A stretch of 64,000 nucleotides of DNA. It comes from Zizania palustris. Lineage: Eukaryota; Streptophyta; Magnoliopsida; Poales; Poaceae. This document shows, piece by piece, positions 43,701 to 55,689 of this stretch (positions within the stretch are counted from its first letter, which is position 1; every line of letters begins with the position of its first letter). Location: contig JAAALK010000287.1 of the NCBI GenBank assembly GCA_019279435.1, positions 29,264,162 to 29,328,161 of the forward strand. Reading direction: 5' to 3'. The notes beneath the pieces are model-generated. The model did not search any database. It was not told where the DNA came from and worked only from the letters and a program-made list of their open reading frames with translations. The position numbers and the translations under genes were made by a program.

Positions 43701-45936
43701 AAGAATCAATATGGCATAACGGAACGAAAAATACAGGAACTGTTTTCAGCAGGAAACAGTTTGAAGACAACTAGAAGAAATGGGTAATATATTCAGAATA
43801 CCTCTTCAATCTCCTGTGCGACACGGTCAGGTTCCGCACCAGGAAGATCTATTTTGTTTAGTACCTAAACGAGAATACAAAGTCATCTTTTTGAGGAATA
43901 CAAAGTCATCTGTCAAATAGAAAGAAAAAAAATAATCTGTAGCAGAATTTCACGTAACATTGTTTATACCATAGGGCAGTTAGACGGATAAAACTTAGAT
44001 GTTTTCATCTATACAGAGAAAAATGAAACATGAAACAAATTGTTCGCTATGTTACAAATTACTTTTGATTTTCATTATTTTCCAGTTCAAAGGGGCAAAT
44101 AATCTTCTCCTCACACAGTATATACCACTTATCAACCTTACTCAGTTTGTATCCAGTTAAAACAAGACACACATGCAACATTCAAATAAAACTTAACTCT
44201 CACCTGAAAGGCTCCAGAAAATCAAATAAGTATGAATTTATTAGTAGCGAAAGGAACAAAATTACAAGATAGGCCACACATTAATACGTTATTGTGCCTA
44301 TAAACAGGCAGTTTAAACTGACCGGTATGATTTCGAGGTCGTTTTCCAGTGCAAGATACACATTTGCTAATGTCTGGGCTTCAACACCCTGCATCATCAC
44401 ATCATACATTTTTCAACATGTTGGAAAGATTAACTTGAAACTGGTGAAAACATTTTGCTAGTCTACTTCTAGTGAACGGTAGGTAAAAGTCTTCAAATGC
44501 ATAGCTGTTGAAACTTACAGGAAGAAAATATATATTGCACCTGAGAAGCATCAACGACCAGAAGTGCACCCTCACAAGCAGCAAGAGAGCGGGAAACCTA
44601 GCAAGCACCAAGCAGTAATACACTTAATATGCCATCGCAATCAACACTAATCTTCAAAACACACTGCGAATAATAGAGTGCCATCCAAGATACTGTAATT
44701 TAAAAGGCCTTAGAAACTTCAATAGAGTGAGATCTTCATGCAATATGTAGGTATTTATTTCTTTAAAAAACTATCTTTACTGTTGGCAGAATCATATTAT
44801 GTTGAGATAAAAAATGAGGTATTAATTTTATACCTCATATGAGAAATCAACATGACCTGGTGTATCAATTAAATTCAGGCAGTACGGCTCATTGTTCATG
44901 ACATAACGCATCCGAGCTGCCTAAAAGAACATATGATTAGAACAATGGTACAAAATCAAGAAGATATGAACACCTAATATCAATAAGATACTAGGAAATG
45001 TCAGTCCAAATGAAAGTCAATTGCAAGAAAATGACGATGTAAGGTAACAAAATTATGGAAACATACTATGAGAGAACTATCGGTTGACTAGGTGTGCAAG
45101 CACCATCCTTTTCAGTTGGCTAGGTGTTGGTTCTCATTCTAATCCTAATAGTAAACACCAGAGCTCCTGGCTAAAATTTGAAACAACATAAACAGCATCC
45201 TACGCTAGCTAATTTCGAGTCAACCTTTCTCTCTAGCCTCTACATTTACACCAAGTAATTGATTTGTTCATACAGAGTAACAAAAGGAACGGTGGGTTTA
45301 CAACTTTACATGATTCTCCCAAATATATTTTTCCCACCAACCTGCAATTTAATGGTGATCCCTCTCTCCCTTTCCAAGTCCATGTTATCCAGAAACTGCT
45401 CTTTCATATCCCTTTTCTGCACCGTCCCCGTGAGCTCGAGCAGCTTATCCGCCAGCGTCGATTTCCCGTGGTCGATGTGCGCAATGATGCTGAAGTTCCT
45501 GATGTTCGAAATGGGAACCTGGTAGACCAAAACACCGACGAAATGAATCAAACATAACATCAACGCACTTAACAAAATGCATGCATATTGGAATCGCTAA
45601 CTCTGTCTAAATTCGGTGTTCCTCGCTAGCTGCGGATTGCTCAGTCGATAGCTACTAGCAAGCACCAAAGATGGCCATGTGGAGTTGAAGGGAGCCGAGC
45701 GGCGACGTACGAACGGATATTACCTTCTGGAGGCGGTCCTGGCCTGCGTCGGAGGTGGACGCCGAAGCGGAGGCGGGGGCGGCGGGGCAGACGACTCGTC
45801 CGCGGGAGGCGGCGGAGAGGGCGCGCGGCCGGCCTACGGGAGCGGGGGAGAGGGCAGCGGCCCGGCGGCGGCCCGTCGCGGTCGTCGACGGCCGCTGCGC
45901 GGGGACGGCGAGGCGTGAGGCGGTGGCGGTGGCCAT
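37799..45936 (-). CDS. LEPA: LepA/EF4 (GUF1-family) translation GTPase, chloroplast type
   Basis: Twenty-two exons could be placed. From the 5' end: 45724-45936, 45342-45518, 44834-44920, 44541-44597, 44323-44388, 43802-43864, 43619-43663, 43371-43471, 43133-43229, 42772-42843, 42166-42320, 42018-42075, 41438-41518, 41259-41345, 40516-40587, 40253-40387, 39947-40020, 39464-39551, 38810-38887, 38300-38375, 38051-38091, 37799-37894. Together they give 2019 nt, or 672 aa. Exon 1 encodes a Ser/Ala/Arg-rich transit peptide of about 70 residues. The GTPase motifs are AHIDHGKST (84-92), RGITIK, DTPGH, NKID and SAK. The LepA-specific C-terminus ([31 protein letters not shown]) is complete. LepA back-translocates or remodels stalled ribosomes and aids organelle translation. 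A plastid location is inferred from the transit peptide; mitochondria are possible. Three introns carry retroposition footprints. Confidence 0.93.
38629..38672 (-). mobile_element. Tail-only retroposed insert (possible)
   Basis: A 12-bp direct repeat TTGATGTAGATT (38629-38640 and 38661-38672) flanks 20 bases that are poly(T) followed by AAAAAATAAGC on the plus strand. On the minus strand this reads as a short leader plus poly(A). It fits an extremely truncated target-primed insertion within a LepA intron. Confidence 0.5.
41021..41091 (+). mobile_element. 43-bp LINE 3' end with 14-bp target duplication
   Basis: The direct repeat AATTATGATGAAGT occurs at 41021-41034 and 41078-41091. The 43 bases between them hold GTAGGAGCCTCTCCT followed by a short spacer and a poly(A) run. 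The inverted LINE at 9985-13654 has the same GTAGGAGCCTCTCCT, then GCCGATTAAGTC and poly(A), at its 3' end. This is a severely 5'-truncated member of apparently the same LINE family in a LepA intron. Confidence 0.8.
42447..42647 (-). mobile_element. 5S-rRNA-headed SINE-like insert
   Basis: A perfect 15-bp direct repeat TAGTAGTAATGTTTT (42447-42461 and 42633-42647) flanks 171 bp. On the minus strand the insert begins with a diverged 5S rRNA-like sequence (features CAGAACTCC, GTTAAGCGTGCT, GGATGGGTGACCTCCTGGGAAG). It continues with about 60 bases of unrelated sequence and ends in poly(A), seen as poly(T) at 42458-42466. Long target duplication plus poly(A) indicates LINE-type retroposition. It lies in the LepA intron between exons 42772-42843 and 42166-42320. 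Confidence 0.8.
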
Positions 45937-46308
45937 GGCAGGACGAGGAGTTGGAGGTCGGGAGCGCCGGAGCTTCTGGGCCGCAAGGTCGGCTCGCCTT
46001 CCGTCCTCGAGATATCCACACACGACGACCCCTCACCGGCCTTAAAGATGTCACGTACTCTCTCCATTATTTTTTTAAAAAATATATCGTTTACTTTTTT
46101 CCACAATATTTAACCTACAAAAATATAAATTATAATTGAAGCACCTTCAATAATAAAATAAGTTATAACAAAAAAATAATATTTTTTAAAATATTTAAAA
46201 ATGCTTATATACTATATATGTATATATATGGGCCAGAAACTGAGGAATTTATATTTATATATATGGACATATTAAATAAAATATAGCTAAAAACCATATA
46301 TTATATTA

Positions 46309-46708
46309 GTAAGAATTGCTCGTTTGCCACAAAGTTTATTGTCACGTTCTCGAATGCAACAAAGTTTATGTCGTTTGTAATTTTGCCACAAAGGTTGTTG
46401 ATTTATTTACTGCTTTACCATTATTTTATTTATACTTAATTTTCATTTTTTTTATTTTATAAAACTGAATCGTTCTGTAAGTATGTCGCTGTCATACGTA
46501 AAGATCGTTGTCAAGCTACTGCACCACTATGCAGCGACAACGATTCAATTTTGTAAAATAGAAAAGAAAAAAATAAAAAAGGAGTATAAATGAAAAAATG
46601 ATAAAAGAGCAAATAAATCAGCAAACTTTGTGATAAAATTACAAACGACATCAACTTCGTGGCATTTGAGAACATAACAACAAACCGTGAGAAACGAGCG
46701 ATTCTCCG
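46309..46708. mobile_element. Foldback MITE with 8-bp target duplication
   Basis: About 400 bp whose two halves are inverted copies over roughly 180 bases (left GAATTGCTCGTTTGCCAC, right complement of GAGAAACGAGCGATTC). It is flanked by TTATATTA at 46301-46308 and 46709-46716. An 8-bp duplication is typical of hAT-type elements. It ends about 130 bases before the TATA box of the MEI2-like gene. Confidence 0.8.
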
Positions 46709-46840
46709 TTATATTAATAGATAATATTTGACTTATAAAAATCTACTTGGTAGTTTTTTCAAATCACATAAACAGCCGGACCATGCGGCTGGGTCCCATT
46801 TGCAGTGACACAAGCTGCCACTCCGCCCAGCCACTTCCAT

Positions 46841-46848
46841 CTATAAAA
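46841..46848 (+). promoter_or_regulatory. TATA box of the MEI2-like gene
   Basis: CTATAAAA in a suitable context. Transcription would start near 46870, which makes the ATG at 46880 very close to the cap and favours 46961 as an alternative start. Confidence 0.65.
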
Positions 46849-46879
46849 CCACCCTTTGCCCTACCCCTACGGCCCTACC

Positions 46880-49032
46880 ATGTCCCGGCGCACCGAACAC
46901 TGTCTCGCCGGCGAACGTCCGTTCCTTCAGACCTCGCCGTTTCCACACTCGTCTCCGGCCATGGAGGTGAAAAAGCTTAACCCGCTTGCGCCACCGTTCC
47001 ACTGCACCGGCCGCCACCCGTCCTTCCCACCGCTTCATCCCCAGCTGCAGCTGTACCACGGCGGCGCGTGCGCGGCGCCTTTCCCCTTCGCCGCCGCTTA
47101 CTCATGCGGCGGCGCGTTCCCCGTAGTCGCTTACCACTACCCTCAGTGCGGATACCCGGTTCAGCATATGGGGCATCCGTCGCCGCCGCCGCCTAAGCTG
47201 TTCTCCAAGCACGTCGTCCCCGCGCCCGCGCCGCCGCACGGCCGCCCTCCGCACAAGCTCATGTTCCGCACCGGGGCCGTCACGGTTACCGAAGAGAAGC
47301 TGCACGCGCAGGCGGCGGCCAAGGCGCGGGAGGCGGGGCGACCGACACCGGTGGCGCCGCGCCGGGTGCTGGTGGCCGCTGCGCCGTGCCGAATGCTGCG
47401 GCTGACCGAGAAGACTAGACGGGACATGAGCAAGGAGTACAGGCCCCGGCGACAAGAGCGCGCCGCCGCCGCAGACGCCGGGAGGGAGAGGTCGTCGTCG
47501 CCGGTGTTCACGACGAGGCCGTCGTCGCCGCTTCCTCCGATGCAGAAGCTCAAGCCGTCGGAGACCACCGTCATGGTGCGCAACATCCCCAACAAGCTCA
47601 CGTAAGTAACCGCATCGATCGACCATGCCAAGCATGCCTGCATCGCGTCCATTCGTGCCGCTTTCTCCTGCTAGAGCTCATGCAACCTTGCCTCCATTAA
47701 TGGCGGTGTGCCGTTTGCGTTGCGCGATGAGTTGATTCGACCTTTTCTTATTCGATCGATGCGTGGGTGCAGGCGGTTGGACATGGTGCGGCTGCTCGAC
47801 GACCACTGCGCGCGCGCGAACAGGCGGCGGCTGCGCGGCAGCGAGGCGCTCGCCGAGTACGATCTCGTCTACGTGCGGATGGATTTCAGGTGAGTTATCC
47901 CACACGAGCGTCTCCTGGCATTCCATTCCTAAATTCTTTGATCTTGCCAAAGAGTTGCTACAGAAAACTGCATTTTTATCTGAAAAAAATGCATTTTTCG
48001 TTCAAAAAAGAATAAAATGTTTGATCTTGCCAAAGAGTTGCTACAAAAAAACTGCATTTTTATGCGAAAAAGAATAAAATGTTTGATCTTGACAAAGAGT
48101 TGCAAGAGAAAAACTGTGCAATGTACTAGTGTGTAGTAGCTTTTGGAAGAAGTGAGCAGAGCCAGAAGTTTCTTTGTCTCCACTGCATTTTGCAAGTACT
48201 GCACAAATTCATGCTCAGAACCAGTTGTCCTTCCTCTTCAGCAAAACAAAAAGCAAAAGAAGCAACAAAACAAAAAAAATTGGGACATCACTTAATCAAG
48301 GATTAGAATCCTAACCAAATCATCTGCTAGTTAATCCAGTTTTATCAGTATAATTCGTGCATTTTTGTTAGCTGCCATGCTTAAGATTCAAGAACACTGT
48401 GTATGTGAATCTGTGATGCCGTCGTGCCGATGATCCAAGCTGCTTGCGTTGCGTTGCAAACTTGCAATGGTGTGGCGTGTCTTGTGTGCATGCAGGATGT
48501 GCAACGAGCACCGGACCAGCAACAAGGGCTACGCATTCGTCAACTTCACGACGGCCGAGGCGGCGCGCGAGCTGCAGCTCGCGCTCCACGGCTGCCGCTG
48601 GAAGAGGCGGGCCTTCGACTCCGGCAAGGTCATCGACATCCGCGCCGCGCGTATCCAGGTAGTACTCGAAAGTCGACGCGAGCCCAGATGCAATCATGCG
48701 TCCCGCGACCGCGAGATCTGCTCTCTCCTCTCCTCCTGTGTCTACGAAGCTACGAGCAGTAGCGACCAGATGTGCATGCACGCATGGTGTTCGTTCGGCT
48801 GATTGTCTGTGGTTGCTGTCTTGCTGATGCGACGCAGGGCAAGGAGGCGCTGGTGAGGCACTTCGCCCGGACCACCTACTTCGAGTGCGGCACCGACGAG
48901 TACCTCCCCGCTGTGTTCTCGCCGCCGCGGGACGGCTCGCCGTCGCCGGCGGACGGCGAGGCCGTCAAAACCGTCGGCTTCCGCATCCCGCCGCGGCACG
49001 TCGCGCGCCTCGGCAGCCGCGACGGCAACTGA
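46880..49032 (+). CDS. Terminal ear1/MEI2-like RNA-binding protein
   Basis: Four exons: 46880-47601, 47773-47889, 48496-48658 and 48838-49032. They total 1197 nt, or 398 aa. The N-terminal 220 residues are Pro/Ala/His-rich without a clear domain. The C-terminal part is the RRM characteristic of MEI2-like proteins: TTVMVRNIPNKLT (about 229-241), DLVYVRMDFR, then NKGYAFVNF (RNP1, about 289-297) and the RKAFD/ARIQGKEALVRHF extension. It lacks the two N-terminal RRMs of large MEI2 proteins, so it fits the short MEI2-like or TEL class that acts in meristem and leaf-initiation control or meiosis. The start is uncertain. ATG 46880 opens the longest frame, but ATG 46961 (GGCCATGGAG) has the better context and a normal distance from the TATA box. 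Confidence 0.9.
47937..48105. repeat. Intronic tandem repeat in the MEI2-like gene
   Basis: Three copies of TTTGATCTTGCCAAAGAGTT with flanking ACTGCATTTTTAT units (starting near 47937, 48019 and 48081) within the second intron. Confidence 0.8.
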
Positions 49033-49325
49033 CCCAACGACTCAACGAGACGAGTGACGACCCTGCCGCCGATCGAGGCGACCTCGTCGTAGTCACAACA
49101 ATATCATTAGTAGCTATTAGCTTCACTTCGTCTTCTCTGCTTGTCTGGTGCTAGCTTGTGGCAGCGTGGCCACCATGAATCCGAAGTCTATGCATGCCTT
49201 CCCTTCCCATCTGGTGCAACTCCGGCGCCAGCAGCGGCGAGGAGGGGAAGGCTGCGAGACTTTGGACGTTAGCATGCAACTCTACCACTACTCTACCTGC
49301 CATGTACTTTCTCCTCTGCTTTGCC

Positions 49326-49353
49326 CTCTCTCTCTCTCTCTCTCTCTCTCTCT
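49326..49353. repeat. CT dinucleotide microsatellite
   Basis: About fourteen CT units, about 300 bases after the MEI2-like stop codon, possibly in its 3' UTR. Confidence 0.95.
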
Positions 49354-50597
49354 AGTCTCTCCTCTCTGTCCCCCTGTCTCTCCTGTGTGGTCTGTAGCAT
49401 GTACTAGTGTTCTAACATGTTGGTGCTGTGACTGCTGTGTTCGTCCTGCTGCTGAGATCTCTCTCTGCTTTGTTTGCGATGGCATGAAGCTCGGCACTGC
49501 AAGTGTTCGCGCCACTTTTGTGCTTCCAGGGCTGGCAATGGCAGGACCGGGCTTCTTCCATGGCGCACGCAGACATGCAAACACCTCAAAAACGAGAGAA
49601 GCTTGTGATATGCTTTTGTGCTGCAGAATCCCTGCGCGTGTCTGTTTGCTTCTAGCGAGTCGAGGGCCGCGAAAACGAAACCCTGCTCCGGCGAAAACAG
49701 TTCACTGTTTTCCAAGTGAAAATCGTCGGAGGATTCGGTTGGCCGAAAACCAAACAAAAAAAATCGTTTTTTTCACAAGAACAGGTGAGAGAGGGAAGCA
49801 GCGGGCGGCAGCAGAACCGCAGCCTCTGACGCGCCGCAGCCAGAATCAAAAGGGCTACCGGCTGCGGCCGGCGTACGGCGTGATTTCGCCCGGTCTGACA
49901 CCACGCAGCGCGCGCCAGCGCAAGCCACCGAATGGTTCATCGCAAGGTGCAACGTTTTCGAGATAAAAACGTCTCTCTCTCTCTCGTTGTAAAGATAACG
50001 CAATGGTCTGTACGGATAATGAGAAGGATGAGTTCAACGTCGCAATGATCGGCGCTACGAGCTACTAGTCGCTAGCTAGCTCGGCCGCGGTACGGAGCCG
50101 TGTTCTTCGTGTGATCGGTGATGTGACTTGTGTCACTTTGATTTGGTCCGTCGCACTCACCAGTTGCACCCCGATTACCTAAATCGGGGAATAAGATTTG
50201 GCTATACACTCCCTCGCTAGCCCCAACACATAGCTAAAATTCAGTAAAATCTTACTGTTTTGATTCATGTAATAAGAGCATGGCATGCATTCTATCCTCT
50301 TCTTTCCGGTTTATCTCCTCACGTTATTATAGCATGTAATTATTATTTTTACTTGCTATTCATAACAATAGTAAATCTCACTATTTTAATTGGTTTGCTA
50401 TTTTGTTACTCACTTTATTGTATTTGCTATTTGATTTGTTATTTTAGGAGACTTGCTATTTCTATCACTAAACTTGCCAAGTACAATGGAAACACCTTTT
50501 GGATAATTATTGCTGTTTTTAAGAATATTAAGTTGGATAGCAATTACAATATAGATGCTCTTAGAGCATCCAAACCGTAGAAAGTCCTTAGTTTAGT
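49354..50597. other. Intergenic, no gene seen
   Basis: The stretch 49148-49966 is open in one frame but shows no domain, no splice support and composition changes. Small CT tracts occur (49975). I see no supportable gene. Confidence 0.4.
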
Positions 50598-50834
50598 AAT
50601 CCCTCCGTTCACTTTTAAATGACACAGTTGATTTTATCTAAACGTTTAACTATTCATTTTATTTAATAAATGTATACAAATATGCAAAAATATAAGTTAT
50701 ATTCGAAGTACTTTCAATAATAAAACAAATTATAACAAAATAAATGATATTTCAAAAAGTTTTTTGTATAAGACGAATGGTCCAACGTTGAGATAAAAGT
50801 CAACTGCCTCATTTAAAAGGGAACCGAGAGAGTA
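50598..50834. mobile_element. Stowaway-like MITE
   Basis: Ends are inverted copies of the CCCTCCGTTC-type cereal Stowaway terminus (left ATCCCTCCGTTCACTTTTAA, right complement of TTTAAAAGGGAACCGAGAGA). Confidence 0.75.
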
Positions 50835-51203
50835 TTATATTAACAAATGGTAAATTTATTTTTAACAAAAATAGTGCAGTGTATAACACTCTTAAAGGAA
50901 GAACTTTCCTAAATAAAAATTATTTGCTTTCCCTTTTCTCTCTCGTTAATCCAATTGTCAACTCTCAAACTAATAAAGTAGTAGTATTTAATTTGAATGA
51001 TTCATATCCATGTATAGAACTTCAACCTTTCATTTCCTTAGTTAGCACCACCTTCTCAATATATAGTTCTAACACTTATAAAAAATTTATTGGACGCACC
51101 AATAGAACTAACATTGATGCTCATAACTTGCTTGGTTAAACTAGTGCTTGCCTACTAGCTTTTTTGGCTGGTGTTTGATTTACGTTATAATTCAGATTGT
51201 TAA

Positions 51204-51543
51204 GGTGGTGTTCGGTTCCCTAGACTAAAGTTTAGTCCGTGTCACATCGGATGTTTGGACATCAATTTGAAAGATTAAACTTGAACTGATTATAAAAATA
51301 ATTGTAGAATTGAAGATTATTCACGAGATATTTTTTAAGCCTAATTAATCCATGATTAGCAAATGTTTACTGTAGCATCACATTGTCAAATAATGACGTA
51401 ATTAGTCTCATTAGATTTGTCTCGCGAATAATCCACCAATTATGAATAGATTTTGTAAATAGTCTACATTTAATACTCCAAAATAGTATCTAAACATTCG
51501 ATATGACGGGACTAAATTTTGGACTAGGGGAACCAAACACCCC
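51204..51543. mobile_element. Tourist-like (PIF/Harbinger) MITE
   Basis: 340 bp flanked by TAA on both sides (51201-51203 and 51544-51546). Inverted ends GGTGTTCGGTTCCC and GGGGAACCAAACACC; the inner arms TTTAGTCC also pair. Confidence 0.85.
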
Positions 51544-51546
51544 TAA

Positions 51547-52515
51547 AATGTTAAAAAATCTGATTTTTATACTATAACAATATTTTTTAAAAAAAGAATT
51601 ATTAAAGATTTTGGCTCGGTGAATCACATTACGGTAAATAAATAGCTCCAAACATTCCTGTTAAAAAATATAAAATAAGTTAAAGAAATATTCAAAATTG
51701 TGATCAATATATTTTAACTATAGTCATTGAAAAAACATACAAATATATATAGTTAAAAGATATTACTAAAATATAGAAGAGTGTGATATGGATGATCTAT
51801 CGACTGTGTTGAAATATGGAGGAAAATCTTTTTAGATGGACATCAAATTGGAATATAGAATTTTAAAGTTGGATGAGCTGTTTAGGATGCTCTAAGAAAT
51901 TTAGTCTGGTGAGGTGAATTTGTAAAAAAATGATTAGGGGGAGTAATGGATAATCAAATTCAAGATTGGTATAATTGTTTTTTAAAATAAAAGTTACTTT
52001 TATAAATAATAAATACTTATATTTATGATAAATTTTGAAGTAAAAAACTTGCTACATTGAATGAAATAATAAGTTATATAGTTCAAATATTGTTTTCAAA
52101 TATAACAATCTTTTACATATAAAAGGTGATTTTTACCTTCAAAATATACATATACATGCCAGTAATCTAGTTCAAAAGTAGGATAACTACAAGTAAAAGT
52201 TAACTTGGTAGATGAAGTAATAAGTTTTATGGTTTAAAATTTGTTTTAAAAAATAGCAACCTTGTATTGTAAAATGTATTTTTTTGCCTTTAAATTATAC
52301 ATACTACTTTGTGATTGTCTACTTCACCAATCACTCTTAAATTCGCACTAATCTACCTCACGGAAAGTAGTATAGCCTTTTATATTTTCTTTAAGAGTAT
52401 GGTTAATAATTTAGTTAGTTATTGGTTTTATATTTGTGTCATGTCGTATGTAGCTAATCTAATAGTCAACTCTTAGTTGGCTATATGTATCACGCATTTA
52501 ATGAGTAACATTTTA
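51547..52515. other. AT-rich intergenic DNA
   Basis: No gene or clear element boundary seen. Confidence 0.4.
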
Positions 52516-52745
52516 GGGCATGTACAATCCTAAGACTGTGGAACGGTTTTCAAAGTATAAGAGATAACAAAAAACTGTATGGTACAACTCAAATCCCCTA
52601 AATCATAAATGCAACTAAGAGACAATACGTATGGAGAGTCGTGTAGAGACGGGCTCTTCGCGAAGAACCCGTCTCTTATATTTTTTTAGTTAACCCTCTA
52701 GAAACCTCTCAATAGACCACCTATTAAATGAGGTTGTACACGTCC
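52516..52745. mobile_element. Tourist-like MITE with internal hairpin
   Basis: 230 bp flanked by TTA on both sides. Ends GGGCATGTACAATCC and complement of GGTTGTACACGTCC. At 52645-52678 there is a nearly perfect hairpin centred on TTCGCGAA with arms AGAGACGGG. Confidence 0.6.
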
Positions 52746-54953
52746 TTACACCATCTCACAATATTCATTGGAACCTATGTATAAGTGGGCTATTAACTAG
52801 TAGCCCGTTTTTATTTCCTCTCATGTCTTCTCTCCTCCGCCTCACTACTAAACTGATAGGACAAGTCTTGTAGCCTGCTTACATAAATTTATTATATTTG
52901 CTGTAATATACTCGAGCAAGTTTAAAACTCGTTATATTTGGGGTCAGATAGAGTAGCATATACAACATTCCATACTAGGAACTAACTTATATAAAACTTG
53001 TTATATTAAGGAGTTTAAAACACGTTCTATTTCTGGTCGGGGAGAGTAGCATATGCAACATCCTATTTCAGACTTAGAACAAACTTATATAAAACTTGTT
53101 ATAGCATCCGCAACGTAAAAAACTATAAATAGTATTAGATTGATATGTAGGCAAAATTAGTTTTTAGAAAAATGCTATAATGTATAGTACTAGATGTAAG
53201 ACTTTTAGCAAAATATAAAATAATGTATGCTCTATCCAATGGACAACAAGCAAAGCCAAAAAGTATTATTATTTAATTTGAAGGACTAGTTTCCATGCTT
53301 AGAACCCTGATTTTGTTTAGCATTATTTTCTCAATGTATAGAACAAGTAATTAGATCAAAAGATTTCCTTAGATACCTCTTATTTCACGCATTGTAGTTG
53401 CTCTTATATTTTTGGGGTTTAAAATTTGTATATTCCAAGTCAGAGATAGTAGCATATACGACATCCCATACTTGGACCAAACTCATAATTTTGTTATCTT
53501 TTTGCCACATTCTTCTTTCTTAGGGTCTATTTAGTACAACTTAACTCTAAACTCAAATCTAAAACCGAGTGGAACTAACCAAACACCCCCAACTCTAAAA
53601 ATTTTTAGAGCAACCCAACTCCATTGTGTCGATTGTGTCGATGAAACCCTAGTTCATTTTTTCAGAGTACCTCTTTCCATGCTCAAACTTCACACAGAGC
53701 AATCTTCAATTAGTGTGTGTGTGGAGCAACGTAAAAAAAACTTGAAGTTAGAGCCATGCTAAACATAATCTTAGTCTGTTCGCTCTGTTTTCTCTCATAA
53801 ATAATAGTTTTTTCTCCGCACACCCAACCACCCAGACTTGCAGAGCTATGCTAAACAGACTCTTAGCATTGTTTTCTCTATTAAATGATTGTTTTTTCTC
53901 ACCTTGGCATGCGGCAACCCTACCCCCGACAAAGCAAATAGAGGTGTGCACAAATTTACCGAAAACGAGCGGTTTATTTTATAGTTTTAGGGTTTTACTT
54001 TTTCTAACTTCGATTTTCGGTTTTTGGTTTTCAGTTCGGTTTTCATGCGTGACAAACCGAGCAACCAAAGAATTGAATCCATGAGGCCTCCACTCCCAAT
54101 GGGAGTAGGAGAGATTAAATTCTATTCGGTTAATCTCTTGAGAAGGGGATTGGAAGGGATTAGAGGAAATTTATACTACAATCCTCTCTAATCTTTATCT
54201 ATATCTTTCAATCTCTTTCAATCTACTTCTAACCGAAATCCAAACAAATCTCACTCAATCCTCTCCGATCTAAACAAACAAAACAAGAAGTTGTGGTATT
54301 GGCTTCCCGTCAATGGGCTATGACCTAGTGGCTAGTGCTTGTCTGCTGGTCTTTTTATGCTCCTGTCTTGGCCCATCAGCATGTTTCAGCTAAAAGAAAT
54401 ATGCATGACCGGCCGGTTTATGATCTACCGCGGCCGGTTTTTTCGGTTCAGTTTATTATTCGGTTTCTGTTTTTTTTAAAAAAATCAAACTTCATAAAAA
54501 CTTTTAAAAAATCTGAACCAATCAAACCGATTAACCACGCCTGGGATCAATTGCACGTCCTATGTTCTTCGGTGGTCTTTGTATTTTGGGAGGAAAGATT
54601 TAATTTTTCTTAGCTAATCTTAGATTAATCTTTACATGGGATAACCTCACCTTATAAAAATCTGGTAAATATATCTAACTCATCAGTACTGCTATACACA
54701 CGACTGAAAAAGCCGACTTCCGCACGGCCAAACGGAACGTTGGACCAAGATACAATAGTGTCGTTTGCTGCATTAGGTCGATTAAAAAAAATAGATGGCC
54801 CTACCCATAAAAAAACATAACGACAAATATCCACTCAAAAAAACATGAATCCATCTAATTTTACCCTCCAACAAAATAAGTACACCCTAAAAACATGGGG
54901 TGTGATAGTGAAATGCTCGAACCGTGAAATGATATAACCAAAGCAGAACCGGT
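52746..54953. other. AT-rich intergenic DNA
   Basis: No gene seen. It contains fragments resembling MITEs (about 53525-53600 and 54090-54260) without clean ends. Confidence 0.4.
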
Positions 54954-55156
54954 TCCTCTGCAGTCGGTCAGAGGGCAGTCGCCCCTCGGCGCCGTCCGAT
55001 CTTGATCGGACGGTGTGAAGCCCCCCTCTCTCTTCGAAGCCTCCTGCGAAGTGGATCCCACCGGCGCGAAGCCCCCCTCGCACGGCCGTCCGATTGAGAT
55101 CGGACGGCGCTGAGGGGCGACTGCCCTCTTCAGTCGGCAAGGCCAACTGCAGAGGA
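54954..55156. mobile_element. GC-rich foldback element
   Basis: 203 bp with inverted ends TCCTCTGCAG and CTGCAGAGGA. Longer inner arms (AGAGGGCAGTCGCCCCTC and its complement) follow, and each arm itself contains a small palindrome (CCGTCCGAT...ATCGGACGG). A target duplication is not clear. Confidence 0.65.
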
Positions 55157-55689
55157 TCTCATTTGCTAATTAACACTGGCTGTCACCGTGGAACGAAGAG
55201 CCCCCCACAGAGTCTGATATTAGGTAGCTCTGATCTAACTTGGTTGAGTAGAAGAGGTAATCGGGAAAAAAAACGGGCTTGGATTGGTGAACTGAACTCT
55301 AGCGTGTAATGGATGCTAGATTGCTAATACTGGTTAGCGATCGGGAGTATCAACATGAGCCAACCACAGCCCGAGTTGCATGTAAATTCCTCATCTTTTG
55401 TCCCATTGCTATCCAGTGATGACACTAGCACTGAAAGAAAGCAGCCGAGCTCGTTGATGCAGAGATGCACAAGGGAGACGGCCAAAATATCGATTTATCC
55501 CACGGATTACATGATAAAGTTGTTCACATTATCGCATAGGAGTATCAAATCTTGGAGTGGTGAAAAAAGATTGGAGTGGGGAAAAAAGATTGGAGGAAAA
55601 AAGGCAAAACAAAATTATCCATTTCTATCGAGATGGTAGAGCTTAGCAGCAGCAATGGGAACGCTGTTCGCCGGTTCGTTGCGCGTAGG
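55157..55689. other. 3' flank of the ERF gene
   Basis: No gene seen; probably includes the ERF 3' UTR on the minus strand. Confidence 0.4.

Noticed and set aside
45679..46045. Plus-strand frames over LepA exon 1
   Set aside because: GC-rich shadows of the transit-peptide exon, which has clear splice sites and continuation on the minus strand.
49148..49966. 272-aa plus-strand frame
   Set aside because: Crosses a CT microsatellite and mixed-composition DNA, with no ATG context or domain.
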